Of a stretch of 64,000 nt of DNA, positions 47,936 to 60,107 are shown piece after piece. Below the pieces are notes generated by a model that saw only the letters and a list, made by a program, of their open reading frames with translations, was not told the origin of the DNA and did not search any database. Position numbers and translations under genes: made by a program. Source of the stretch: Uranotaenia lowii (taxonomy: Eukaryota > Arthropoda > Insecta > Diptera > Culicidae); contig NC_073693.1 in the NCBI RefSeq assembly GCF_029784155.1, positions 289,636,875-289,700,874 on the forward strand, written 5' to 3'. Positions within the stretch are counted from its first letter, which is position 1, and every line of letters starts with the position of its first letter.

Positions 47936-50239
47936 TTTTTCCAAGCAAAACTTTCAGTTCAAGAAATGAATTTACCGTAGTAACGAGAAACTTCTAGAGC
48001 CTAAAAGTTATTTAAAAATAATTGTTAACAATTATGTCAGAAAATAAGCTCGCCTCCAGTGGAATTTAGTTTTATATCACTCTAGGCCAAGGACATTTCA
48101 TTTTACGATACTGTACGACGTTCACAAATTGAAACTTACTTTTTTTATACCTTTTGTAATAAAACTCAAATCTTGAAACTCAAACACCCTACTTCATCTT
48201 TAAAATGGGTTCTTTTTAAGAAGTGTTACTAAGCAAGTTCAGAATTTGAAATCTTACGATTTACTTCTTACGATACTCAACAGAATCAGCAAATAACATC
48301 TTAAACCGATTACCCATTACTATTTTACTATATTCTGATTCTAAAAAAAACCAAGTATGTCATTTCAAATCTCATACTGATATGCAATATTATATTCTTC
48401 AAAATCCAATATCAGCCTCAATTCTATTTTGTGTTTTTGTTCTTCTAAATGGTCAACCCCCCGTTCTGAAGGGTTTTGATAAATTACACAAGTCCACAAA
48501 ATTCACATTTCTCCTAGGTGCGAAAAATTTGTGAGCTTTTTTTCTATCAGGTAATATTAAATCTTTTAAAAATATGTTGAAAATCAGGTAATAAATTTAA
48601 AATTAAATATAAAGGTTGATAATCAATGATCAACGTTCCAGGAAACCAAAAGTAATTTAGACTTCTGCAGAAAAACCTAATAAATTTTTTTTTGTTAGCT
48701 TTTCCCCATTCTGTCATGTAGGGAAATTTCACAAATTTTTAAAGGAAATTTAACAATATTCAAATCGTTTTGCAGTCTTCAAAAAATGTGTTAAATAAAA
48801 TATTACTGCTTTAAAACTTTCTTTAGCTCAGTCAGAAATACTTGTAATGATATCTTTTCTAATTTTCAAATATTGCAGAAGTTAAGTTTTAAGTCTTTTA
48901 AGTCATTGTATCTCTGAAATAAGATTATCTAGGCAAAATACTAATGTTTGATTGAATGTAGGGTAATAATCCAATTCAGAATCATGTCTTGCATGGTTTG
49001 GTGGTTGGTGGTTTCATGGATTGATTTCACTCAAATCTGATTAAGTTTTCAATTATAAACGCCAGATAATCAAAACTGGAGATGATAGACAAAATCTGAC
49101 AAAATATTTGAGTTCAGGATGCCAAAATTTCCTAAATCAATCATTAAAACTAAGGCACCAAAAATGTTGTTCCCTTGGGTCAATAGAAATTTTCAAATAT
49201 GTTCCGAAAAACCTAGAAAACGTTACTTTCTACAATGTTAAAAAACTAACCTTTTTCATCTTCATATTTTTCAATAACTTCAACAACAATAATTTTTTTA
49301 AAAACTTACCGAATTTTATAGTCCAACTTTTTTTTTCAATTAATTTTCTTTTTTTTTAACACTGAAAGTATGTTCTAAAAACTTGATCTATAGAAACCTA
49401 TAAATCTAAATTTTTCATCAGAAGAACATTGCATGAACTTTTTGTCCTTTGCTGGGTATATTATTTGAATTGAAGGTGACAAAATATTCAGAGCTATAAA
49501 TTTAAAACTATAAACTTGCGCTTGGAATGCCTCCATTTTATTTTTATAAGTTTCTTATCGATTTTTCAAGAAACCAAATTTCACAACCTGCCACTGTCAG
49601 TATCAGCTTTCAATGATGTATTGAACATGTTGTATTATGAATATGTACATACAGCTATTAAAAATGATACCTTTGATAACTGGAAGATTTTGAATATAAT
49701 TTTTACTTTGACTTGGATCATGAAAGCAAATGGCGGTCATGAAAGCAAATCAGAAAGTTAAACTTTTATCAAATTAAATTGAATTATCAACTACGTGTTT
49801 TTAATAATTTCTTTTAAGTTCAATAGTTCCAATTCAATTTAATTCGAAATTTAAATACGAATTTAAAAATGTAGATTTCAAATTTTGGTTAGGTAAAAGA
49901 CTGTTAGAAATTTATTTTCAAGCAAATCTTTTATTCGGAATACGGAACATAATTTTGAATTTTTGTTTGTTGACTTACCCGAAAATGCATTGATTTGAAA
50001 TTTGGATTTTGAATAATTTGAATCATAACAGTGAATTTTTTTTGAGTTTGTGTAACAGTCATAAGTAGGAAAATTGTTTTCGAAATAAATGCCTTTATTT
50101 ATTCTGCCTTTTTTGTATTGATATTATACCTAACTGAATTAGAAATTCAAATATCTTAAAAGCGGGACAGCGGGAAAATTTTGAAAAAAGCGGACTTGTC
50201 CAGCTGCGGGATGGGTGGCCACTCTAAGATATTTGCTGA
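47936..50239. other. AT-rich DNA, nothing recognised
   Basis: Open frames here (for example 49108-49356) are low-complexity Phe/Asn/Lys runs. A short gcgggacagcggg / gctgcgggatggg motif lies at 50162-50216. Confidence 0.45.
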
Positions 50240-50712
50240 AACAATTTTAAATTGAAGATTTGTCTGTGATTTCGACAATCTTGCTCAACATCTCAATGTA
50301 ATAATCCAATACAGAACTTCAATTTTGGAAACGGGATTTTCACCGTTTGTAGAAAAAAAAACTAGGCTTTTAGGACAAGATTAAATTGTGGAAAAAATCA
50401 CAGAAAGTCAATAAGCGATTCAACGTCCAACGTAGAAGATGGTGATTCCTTTAAATATATATATTCTTCACACTCTCAGTTATCACTGTAGTAAGCTACA
50501 GAAAATTTTCTAATAAAAGTGATTACGAAGTTCCGTTTAATGTATGATTTTGAACACGTAAATTCGTTTTATCTTTCTTTTTTCAGATTTCTTTTCGCCA
50601 AAAAAAAATTATTTCAAAATAATTGCGTGAAGCTCTGGTAATTTAAAAAAAATGTTGTTTTGAGTGCGGCTCGCTGACAAGATTTGAAATTTTAATTGAC
50701 CCGTTGCACACA
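50240..50712 (+). mobile_element. Internally deleted fragment of the 26.2-kb hAT-like family
   Basis: The segment 50264-50345 (ctgtgatttcgacaatc, then gctcaacatctcaatg) aligns with 27473-27552. The segment 50560-50705 (cgttttatctttctttttt, then gagtgcggctcgctgac and aattgacccgttg) aligns with 29160-29302. The intervening ~1.6 kb of the 26.2-kb copy is missing and the CAGGG terminus is lost. Confidence 0.65.
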
Positions 50713-51321
50713 AGGGAAAAACATAAAAAAACGGGCGATCAAAACTATATTCTGCCGAAACTATGCGTTTTAGACCTATAGTGTCTTCGAGACAAATAAC
50801 AAAATTGAATCTTACATTTAAGTGCCTTTGTAACAACGGAAATGCCAGCGGATATAGATTGAGGTTACATCTTTGATTTTCAGATGGGTCGTTTAGGGGT
50901 CAATCAGCACTTCCTAGTAGATTTTAATGAAAACTTAATTAAACTAAGATTCATTTTTGGTAGAAATCTTAACAAAATCTGTTAGAACAGATGACAATTT
51001 TCGTCGAGTTGCTGTTACAGATATTGTGGCCAAAATTTCCAACTATAAAACTTAAAGTTAAGGTAAAAATTATATTCGAATAAGTTCTCTCGATTACGAG
51101 AGAATAGAAAACATCCAGAAAATATAACTTAATATAACCGATTTTTGAACTGGATGCTCTAATAAATCCGATAATTGCAAAACTATTACTTTGTGAACCC
51201 ATTTTTATAAATCCACAGGTTTTTCTAATGACATTTTGCTTTATGCTTATTCTAAACAACTATGCACGAGAGCCTGGAACACACATCTCATTTTTAACCA
51301 ACTTACGAGGGGCTTCGCCAA
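50713..51321. other. AT-rich DNA, nothing recognised
   Basis: No supported feature. Confidence 0.5.
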
Positions 51322-51714
51322 CAGTAGAGAAATTTTAAATTCTAAGGAGATATCTTGCAAATACTAAATAAAAATAGTCTGGTTATATCGACCGAGTTCG
51401 GACGACTTCGGTAACATATTTTTCAGTCTTGCAATCAGAAAGATGTCACCTTCGAACAAATACAATTCAAAGTGGCCAAATGGTGTCTTCATAGTGTAAA
51501 TGTCAATAAAAGTGAGCCAAAAAATATGTTTCTATACTTTTTTCAAGCGTTACGACATATTACTGCAACGTGTAGGATTCCTTTGAACTACTTGAACTAG
51601 TGATGATAGATGGGCTCAACTCGTCTGAACTCGGTAGATATAACCAGTTAAAAATGACTATTTTTGTTAGGTATTTTCAGGATATCTCCTCCGAACTTTA
51701 AAATTTCTCTACAG
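51322..51714. mobile_element. Long-inverted-repeat MITE, about 393 bp
   Basis: The arms run from CAGTAGAGAAATTTTAAA (51322) inward through ggagatatctt and ggttatatcgaccgagttcg. The inverted counterpart runs from 51714 inward through ggagatatcctg and ggttatatctaccgagttc. Arms of roughly 90-110 bp are imperfect with some indels, enclosing about 200 bp. No target duplication resolved. Confidence 0.75.
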
Positions 51715-52379
51715 TGTATTCAAGAAAAATTGTGCAAAATAGAAGATATTTTTTCAAAAATAGACATTGTTTCGTCAGACCATATTCTGACTTTTGGATA
51801 GGGAAATAAGAAACAACTTTTCTTTATGAAAACTGGTACTGAAGAGAACTTTTTATTTCATCGTCATTTTACATTACAACTTTTCCCGCGCAAAGTATGA
51901 TAAATTAGAAGGCGAAAACAAACAAGTTGGCAACATTCAGCAACATTCACAATAGTAGCAGTTCAGGGGGTTATGCATAAACTTTCGTGACGTTCGTTTC
52001 AGAGTGACCAAACAAACGAAACTAAACAGACATATCTTTCAAACAGTTGTCGTTACGATAATTACTTCTATGACGAAGTTGTTATAATTGGTACAAGCTT
52101 GAAACTTTTCTTAGACATTATGACTCTAAAATGGGTATTAAAAATTGTTTTTATCTCAATTGTTATAACCACCTAAATCAGTTTTTCGAAAAGTTCATTT
52201 TATAGCCCTTGTATTGTTGGTTGTTTGTTGGTTATAGGTATAAAACCCTTTGGAAATGAAATAAAAATATCCATCACCTTTGAAAATGAAATAAAAATAT
52301 CAATTTTCAAATTAGTACATCCATTTCACTAAATCATCTTTGAAGCAATATATATCTTCAAATAGGTCGGAAATCCAAT
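51715..52379. other. AT-rich DNA, nothing recognised
   Basis: A short less AT-rich patch at about 51880-52010 includes atgcataaac and gtgacgttcg. No promoter or gene can be supported. Confidence 0.4.
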
Positions 52380-53430
52380 TTGAATCAATCTCTATTTAAA
52401 GTTTTGCTCATTAGACACAGCACTCTTGCCATCAGCGAGAGCATCAGCATCAGCCCCAGCAAGTGTCAAACGCCTACAACACGTCGTCGTCATCGTCATG
52501 CAACACCTAGAGCAGCGGAACACACTCTGTCTGGCAGCTCGACAAAGTGGGGCATTTTAGAACACGATTCTAGGATAGGTACCCTGGCATTACCCTGGCG
52601 CGTTTGCCAAATCAGCACCCCCACCAAGAGCTATCTGCTCAACTATACCTTTATAGGATAGGATCAACCTGTTAGGAAAATGGCCCAAGTCAGCTTTGTT
52701 CCCGTCTGCTTTTTTTTCCTCATACTCACTTGCTGCCATGTTGAATGCCCCCACACACACCTTTCATCCCCATTGCTTGGCATTGCAAAGTGGGTCCGTA
52801 ATTATGAATGTGTTTTATGTGAGTGAGTGCTTTACGCCTGCCCTGGCTGGCTGACTCTCCGGTTGAAGCCTTTTGCCATTTGCCATCAGCTGCTTGAACA
52901 TGATGATGCATAGCCGGGTCCTGTTTTATGGTGCAGGAAACCAGCATCATCAGCTCTAGAGCTTTTTCGAACCTTGGCTAGGCTCTGTCAACCACCTTCC
53001 TCGAAGTTTTCCACGACCGACAACAGCCTGGGTGTTCCAATGTGGTGGCAGATTAAGCATCAGGGTTCCGACTTCTAGCTTTGTCTCGTTCTCGAAACGG
53101 GAATTCGAAATAAAATTTTCAATCAAATTTGTGCTCTAATTTGGTTGTGATGAGTGACAGACCAGCTATTCCCGTGGCATTCCATTTCAATGGGCCCGCA
53201 ATGGGATGCTGCTGTGCTCATCTACCAGTCTACGCACTCAAGTGGAAATATATTTTAGAGCTTTTGCAGGTACCTACTTGTGCTTACACTTGCTCTGCGC
53301 TCATCTATCTAGGACTCATAAAAGGTATGCAACGTTGCTATTGCTGCTGCTAGCTTGATATGCCATAAAATAGTGAATGACAGCATACACTCCGGGCAAA
53401 GCGTCAAGAATGGCTGCTGCACTCACAGAG
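52380..53430. other. Longest less AT-rich island in the window
   Basis: About 1 kb of clearly more balanced DNA holds cgtcgtcatcgtcatgcaac and agcatcagcatcagcc microrepeats, tgctgctgctagc near 53343, and CA/TG-rich tracts. Overlapping ORFs (52380-52658 +, 52950-52726 -, 53129-53350 +) match no family and none has convincing splice borders. I see no transposon termini. It is a candidate for host cis-regulatory DNA or UTR. Confidence 0.4.
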
Positions 53431-55007
53431 CTTCTTTTTTCATTTTTTTATGATTTTGATTGAAACCTGGTCCCATCTGTTTTGCAGGAAGATATGTACA
53501 AATTTGCATTATTTTAATATGTTTGGCTACTATCGGAAAATATGTTTATTAAAACCAATTTCGAGGGCAACCAAAACTTTAAATTTTTAAAGGTTTTTCA
53601 AGGAGGTAAGTTTTTGAAACATTAAATACCCTCATAATAAGCTAGATGACTTTATAAAATACTGATGGAATTCTAAAAATAACACTTTCCTCTTCCGGCT
53701 TGAAAACTGATCTGGTTGAAATTATCAAATAAAAGTGTTTTCAGCTCACTAGTCGTTATATGTACAATGTCATTGAAGCGAGCGCCGGTGTCCGCGAGTT
53801 TAAGCCCAAGGGTAAAAATCGAGCCCAGTTTTAACGGATAAGTTTTTCAATAAATGTCCGTCAACTGCAACGTTGATATAAAGTCGCGAATGCCATAAAT
53901 ATGGTGAAACAACTATCATCGACACAAAAAGCGTACAATCGTTAGGCTTAAACAGTTAAAAAAATTCAAAATTTGAAAAAAATTGTCTACCGAGATAAAA
54001 ATATCAAATTTCGTTGTTTCTTGATTAGATTTTTTGCGATCTTTGATGTGTAAAGATTAAGGGATAGTTTTATAAATATGTATTTATTTTGGTTAATTCG
54101 ATTTAAATTTTTTTAACATCCTTATTATTAGGAACCAGGCGCGGTCCTAGAGCTTAATTTGGAAGGCGGGGGGGAGGTTGTGTCAGTTGCAAATAAGCCT
54201 ACAATATAAGAAACACACTACTCTTTCTTCCCCCTTGAAACTGAACAAAATGTATTTCGAAAAATATGAAATAAGAGAAGAATAATGAAAACTTTTAACA
54301 AATTTTCTCTATTTACTCATTTCAATATTTTCTAAACAATTTATACATCCTTTTATAAAACAATCAGCGAATCCATAATGTTCACTACGAAAATATATTT
54401 ATTTAAAAAAAATGTCCTAAATTGTTATCTGGTAAATCTGGTAAAATTTCTCGTTATAATTGAAATTTTTCAAATGAAAATAATACACATGTTGTTGTGA
54501 GGTGAAAATGTATAAAAAAAAATCATGTTATATTCAATTTTTTCTACTGAGCTTCTGAATATCAGCACTAGACTCAAAACGAAATTTTAAAGATTTTGAA
54601 AAAGCAAACATTTGAGATAAGTGTTGGTTATTTATTGCTATGAATTTTAAACTGATTGTTACACTCTGATATTTAATGATTTTTCAGAAGTATTTCACTT
54701 TTTACCGGTAAGTCCGATAAACTTATTAACAAACATGACTGACGGGGATTAAATGCTTCTTTGGAGTATTTTTTTACGTGATTTGGAAGTTTTGTATTAA
54801 TATTTTCAATTTTGAAACAAAATTCTTGTTGAGTATTGTGGTTTTGTTTTCAATTTCTTAATAAGAAAAATCAAAACCCTGAATATAAATTTAGCAGAAA
54901 ATAAGATTATCAAAATTAGTTTCTGAAGTATTAAGCTTCTGGAACCTTATTTCAATTGATTTGTTTTTGAATTTAAAGTTATCATACATAATTTTTAAAT
55001 GCACACA
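53431..55007. other. AT-rich DNA; possible single transposon end at 54135
   Basis: CAGGCGCGGTCCTAGAGC (about 54137-54154) followed by a G-tract resembles a hAT-like end, but no partner is seen. Otherwise nothing is recognised. Confidence 0.35.
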
Positions 55008-55185
55008 AATGCAATAAATTATATAAAAATGAATGTTTGTCTGTCTGTCTGTCCCTATAGACTCGAAAACAACTGAACCGATCATCGTCAAAATTGGCAT
55101 CTGAGGGTTTTTGGGGCCGGAGATGGTTTCTATAATAGTTACAACCCCCTCCGACGTAAGGGAGGGTGGGCTGCCAAACAAAATT

Positions 55186-56895
55186 TATTTTTTTTTTATT
55201 TATTTGGAGTCTTTGACCGTGAAGTCATACAGACTTAAAGTCTTAAAATTAAAAGTTAACCTAAGTAACATACAATGTATCATTTTAAAATTAAGTTAAA
55301 TCACGGATCGAACGTTTAAACATCGAATTTGATACGTTAAAGTCGAACAGGTGGGAAACTTCGTTGAAAGCATGACAGCATCGATGTAGTGGATGATTTT
55401 GGCCAAAACTCGTTCTGCTTCTTGGTAGCCAGAGAAAATTTTGATTGCGTAGTTGTCGAGCTGGAGCGTGCAAATTGAGAGAATGCAGCAGTAGCGGGCA
55501 ATCAATAACGTTTGTTAAGATGTCGTACACGAAGATCCGTTGCAAGTACGTCCTCCTATTACTCAAAGACGTCAGTGACAGAAGACCACATCTCTCGGAA
55601 TAAGGTGGTAAACGTACAGAATCTCGCCAGGGCAATCTTCGTAGTGCATAGCGAAGAAATTTTTTCTGGACCCTCTCTATCCTTTCGATGTGAATGGATT
55701 GGTAAGGTGCCCAAACAGGTGCAGCATATTCCAGTACACTTCGTACTAACGAGCAGAATACTGTTTTAAGAGCATAGGGGTCTTTAAAACTCAGTGTATT
55801 TCGGCGAAGAAATCCGAATAAGGCAAACGCTTTTGCTGTGGTTGTCGAGATATGCTGTGCGAACGAGAGCTTTTGATCGAAAGTAACTCCGAGATCTTTT
55901 ATCGTTGAAACTCTTTCTAAGGTGGAGTCTCTGAGCGAATATTCGTATACATACAATTGATGCTCTAGTCCTGAAAAAAACTTATGCATTTACACTTTCC
56001 GACATTCACTTCCATCCCATGCGTATCACACCATAATAATAATTTGTTCATATCTTCCTGAAGCGCAATGCAGTCCACTATCGAGTCAATGACTCTGTAA
56101 ATTTTTAGGTCATCGGCGTACAGTAGTTTAGTCGAGTTGAGGTAGGTAGCTATGTCGTTTATGAAAAGCACAAAGATAAGCGGCCTTGAGGAACACCGGA
56201 TGGCATGTCGAATTCTTTAGAGTGTGTTCCTCGGATGTTTACGTAACCTTGACGTTTTACCAGGTAGGAATGCATTTTATTATCCATGAAGGAAAACCGT
56301 AGCGTTCGAGCTTTGTTGTTGCTATGCTGTGTTGTACTTTGTCGAAAGCCTTAGCAAAATCGATATATATTGAATCAACTTGCATTTTTTTATTTGTTGC
56401 GGTGAGCAATTCATTTACATAGCACATCAGATTTGTCAGCGTTGATTTTTTCTTTACAAATCCGTGCTGGTATTCGGTGAGTATTGGTTTAGCTGCTGAA
56501 TATAGCCTTTCGTATATCAGAGACTCGAGGACTTTGGAAAAGCAGCACAATATTGATATGGGCCGGTAGTTCTCTACACGGTGAGAGTTTCCAGATTTAA
56601 GGATTGGAGATACTGAAGCAGTTTTCCAGTGGCTGGGAAAAGCACATTCAGAAATCGATCTGTTGAAAATTATACGTAGCGGTACGGCAAGAGATGCTGC
56701 GATTTTTGATACCAACGACGATGGAATCCCATCAGGACCGGGCCCTTTCGACCGATCGAGCTTACTCAAAGCAATAAACACCTCCTTAATAGTAAAATCA
56801 GGCTGTGGCAGCCTAATGTTGTAGGTAGGCAAAGATTCGAAGTAGGCGTCGTCACAGTTTAAGGTTTGCGGACTATACACACTGCTGAAAATTTC
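55186..56895 (-). mobile_element. 5'-truncated Jockey-like non-LTR retrotransposon nested in the Helitron-like element
   Basis: The poly-A tail appears as a T-rich run at 55186-55205 on the + strand, and the copy ends near 56893. AAAATTT followed by AT lies at both borders (about 55180-55188, and 56884-56893 with one extra base). It is a plausible target duplication. The surrounding repeat module resumes right after 56895 (atatgacacaatt). Confidence 0.75.
55291..56895 (-). pseudogene. Reverse transcriptase ORF2 fragment, Jockey-like, frameshifted
   Basis: Reading from 56895 down, the landmarks are IFSSVYS; LDRSKGPGPDGIPSSL; FPSHWKTASVSPILKSG; YRPISILCCFSKVLE; HGFVKKKSTLTNL; catalytic motif A in IYIDFAKAFDKV; and PSGVPQG. 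A small deletion near 56190 removes the bases between PQG and PLIF and shifts the frame into PLIFVLFINDI and the catalytic YADDLKIY near 56110. A second shift near 55980, in an A-run, leads into the C-terminal domain (TIKDLGVTFDQKLSFAQHI ... SLSNRRTYLQRIF), ending at a stop at 55291. There is no RNase H, as in Jockey/CR1-type elements. The endonuclease and ORF1 are missing through 5' truncation. It is inactive. Confidence 0.88.
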
Positions 56896-58015
56896 ATATA
56901 AAATATGACACAATTTATACAAATTATTAGTAATTTTCAACAAATTTCCCACACAAACGTATTTTGACATAATTCAATGATTTAGCATGATGGTGGAAAG
57001 GTTTTGATGTAATGGTACAAGTAAATATTTTTGTAGGAAAGGGGGGGGGGGGGGGGGGTTCTTACATGTTGATTATAAAATATAACAGAACTCGAACAAT
57101 TTCCAAACGATTTTGGCCAAATTTTGCACATAATAAAATTTTTGGTGTCATGAGATTATTTAAAAATTTCTATATTTCTTCCGTGTTTGTAAAGGGGGCC
57201 CTATACAAAATTTTCAAAAATATGATTAAATTCAAACAAGTTCGGAACAAATTTTGTCAAAAATTGATAAATTGTGAAATTTGGTTTGTTTGAGTTTTTG
57301 GTGTCGGAGATAGTTTCTCAAATATTTTCAAACTGCTCTGACTTCAAGAAGGGGGAGGGCTCCCTATCAAAAATATGACACAATTCTACATGATATTTAG
57401 CCGTTTTCAAGAATGATTTCTATAATATTTCCAAACCCCTCCGAATCCAAAGGGGGAGCTCCTTTACTAAATTATCAAAAATTTGACACAATTCGAACAA
57501 TTTTAGGAAACTATTGAACCGATCGGAGTAAAATTTAGTGTAAAGCCATTTTCAAGACCGGGAATAGTTTCTTTAACACTTTCAAATCCCTCTCCTTCAA
57601 TCCGAAAAGAGGAGGGGGGCTCCCATACAAAATATACAAAAAATGACAAATCAAAATAATCCTCGAAGGATTTTTGTTAAAAATTCATGAACGTAAGCGT
57701 TTTGACATAATGAGATGATTTAATAAATTCACACATAAGTTTTTACAAAACAAGAAAATTCATTTTATCGATTGATGCTTCCAATTTTATTGAATGAAGA
57801 CTCTCAAATTTCATAAATGTTTCATACATATTATAAGTGAAACCAACATCTTAGTGTTTTCATAAAGTCTGGCACACTTTTTAATTTTGATTTTCCTGTA
57901 TCTAAGTACTCCTCTTGATTCAAAAAGGGCATTTTTTATTTAAAGGGTTTATTTATTGTATTGAATAAACCTCATAATTTTTTTTCTAAAGGTTGGCTCC
58001 TGTGTGGAGTATATA

Positions 58016-58266
58016 TTGTTGTATGAGTAAGTGAGCACCACTACACTACACATCAACGCACGAGAGTAGAGCCGAGTTGAGTGGCTCGAGTGTCGCTCGT
58101 CAGTTAGGACGCGGCAGGCTAGCGAGTAGGTCCTCCAGGCGGTACAGTGGCGGAATAATCAGATGGGTGATTTCCAATGGTTATTCAAGCTGCACAGCTC
58201 CTTCAACCTTAAAACCTTCAAGTTACCTTGAGACTCAAGACAATATAGATGCTCCGATGTCATGAC
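58016..58266. mobile_element. Possible solo LTR inside the Helitron-like element
   Basis: A balanced-composition block opens TGTATGAGTAAG or slightly earlier (TGTTG at about 58016) and closes ATGACA near 58266. TATAT and TATTT flank it. TG...CA with a 5-bp near-match would fit a solo LTR, but there is no second copy or internal sequence to confirm this. Confidence 0.25.
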
Positions 58267-58393
58267 ATATTTGTCATTCGCTTTTGAATAATGTTGAAAT
58301 TTTATTAAAAATAATTTTATTTATATCAAAATGATTTTAACGAACTTGATTTTATGCACGGAAGGGGTTGCAAAAGCACACCGGGTCAGCTAG

Positions 58394-58671
58394 TAAATTA
58401 TAAAAAAAAGTGATTTATCGTTTTTCATCTTCATGGAGATACCTACATAAATTTCAAACTTTGTAAATGATTTTGACATAAAATAAAAAAAAAAACAGGA
58501 AATGAGGGGTTAATTCTGATAGTTAATAATATTCTTTAGTGAAGAATCTTGAATCAATTTCTGACAGCGTGTAACTTCAAGTTTCTATGCTCCTTAAATT
58601 AGAACGATACTTGAACCCGTAGATGAACTAGAAGCATTTTCGTGGGAGTAAAAAAATGCAATATTTTTGAA
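58394..58671. other. AT-rich spacer
   Basis: No supported feature. Confidence 0.45.
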
Positions 58672-59391
58672 GTTAGGGGATACTTGATCCTTTATCCAGG
58701 AAGCCCTAATCCATGGAAAAAATCAAACAAAACGCCAAGATAGAATCTTAATTGACTATTTTGGTCATGTTTGTTCTCATTTCACAATCTATAATTGTCA
58801 GAAATATAAATTCCATAGCTTATTCTCAACCCTTATGACATTGCATACTTACGGGCGCAATTTTTTATAAACAACAGAAAATCAATTATTTTAGCCCTTT
58901 TCTTCAGATAATTGATGGATGAATATTAGCTATTCGATAAATATTAGTAATCTTGTAATCAGCAATGACCACGATCCACTGAGAAGAAGAATATACCGGG
59001 ATCATTTGTACTTAAAATCAACATTTTAGAAAACTTTCCCTGAAAAAAGTTGGGAGTTTTCCATCACTTTGAAAATATTGTATTTTGAAGTTCATTTTAC
59101 ACTTGAAAGATTGATGTATTGGAATAAATATTTTTGTTATAATATTACCATGTTAGGAACATTTCAAAATGATGAAAAAAGATCTTCAAGTCACATTTTG
59201 TGAAATTTTTCAAACAAAGTTCAATAACCCAAAAACTTATTTTGTTAAAAAATTTTGAGCTTCAACTATTGCTGTTTTGTTCCATTTGGCACATTTTTCT
59301 AGAACATTTGATCTTTGTACGACATTCCAGTTTGGAGATATAGCTAGGGAATCAAGTATCCCCAGGGATAAAGTATCGTCATTCTCCCCTA
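58672..59391. mobile_element. TIR element with GTTAGGGGA ends, about 720 bp
   Basis: GTTAGGGGATACTTGATCC at the left is mirrored at the right by GTTAGGGGAGAATGACGATAC read inward. Both ends have TTTATCC a little further in, and the right end repeats ggggatacttgat. The TA in TTAGGGG could be the target duplication. No coding capacity. The ends are less alike than in the other TIR elements here. Confidence 0.55.
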
Positions 59392-60107
59392 ACCTTAAGC
59401 TGGATTTAAATTAAAATTTCAATATTATTGTATGTTTAAGCTGAAAGCAGTATTCGCGACATAACTGATGTAAAACTTTAAATAAAGTAGGGTTTTTCAA
59501 AAATCACTAAAATATCTCCCGAATGTTTAGCACGATAGGTTGCCTTGTTGCCGAAAAAAAACTGATAACTGACTGATAACGAGAAACTTTTTATGCACAA
59601 GGGCAAAATAAAAACATAGGTAAACTGATTATCGAAGATTTTTGCGTCTTGAACTCGATTTTTTGTCAGACTTTTTCTATCTCTTCTAATTTTCTGGCGT
59701 TTAGCTATTTTAAAACTTATCAGTTCGGAGTGAAATCAATCAATGATAGCTGATGAAGTAACTAGCCAATATGAACAACAAATATTATTTTTAATCTCTG
59801 CATTATCCTTTATTCCTGTAACGATACACATTTTAGGGAAGAAGTCCAAAAAGTGGCGAATTCCCGGAAAAACGATACAGATTTTGTCTAGATAATTTTG
59901 TTCCAAAGATTGATCAGATAAATATAACTATTGCTAACATCACAAACAGAAGGTTAGTTAAGTTAAGTATTTGATTATTTTCAAAAGTTATACCGGAAAC
60001 AAGAGCTGATAGAAAAAAAAAAAATACAAATTTGCATTTAGTGAACCTAAATTAGTCGATATCAGTTTTTGAATTATTTGCTCCTTGCAAAATGTGATTT
60101 TTTTTCA
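59392..60107. other. AT-rich DNA, nothing recognised
   Basis: No supported feature. Confidence 0.5.

Larger units (their letters stand above)
55008..58393 (+). mobile_element. Helitron-like non-autonomous element, interrupted by a retrotransposon
   Basis: The 5' region reads tatataaaaatgaatg, then gtctgtctgtctgtccc, tatagactcgaaaac and tgaaccgatc, a layout I associate with insect Helitrons. The 3' end is ccgggtcagCTAG|T at 58390-58393. The interior repeats a module of roughly 100-200 bp (ccaaacccctccga, then gggctcccatacaaaa, aatatgacacaattc) near 55140, 56900, 57190, 57350, 57450 and 57620. A Jockey-like element splits it at about 55186-56895. There is an 18-G run at 57041-57058. No Rep/helicase is encoded and no strong 3' hairpin is visible, so the superfamily call is moderate. 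Confidence 0.6.

Noticed and set aside
52380..53353. ORFs in the less AT-rich island considered as exons
   Set aside because: They are short, lie on opposite strands and lack motifs. Openness is expected from the lower stop-codon density of balanced DNA.
57041..57058. G18 run considered as a regulatory G-quadruplex
   Set aside because: A plain homopolymer inside transposon sequence, liable to sequencing error. No paired G-tract pattern or gene promoter is nearby.
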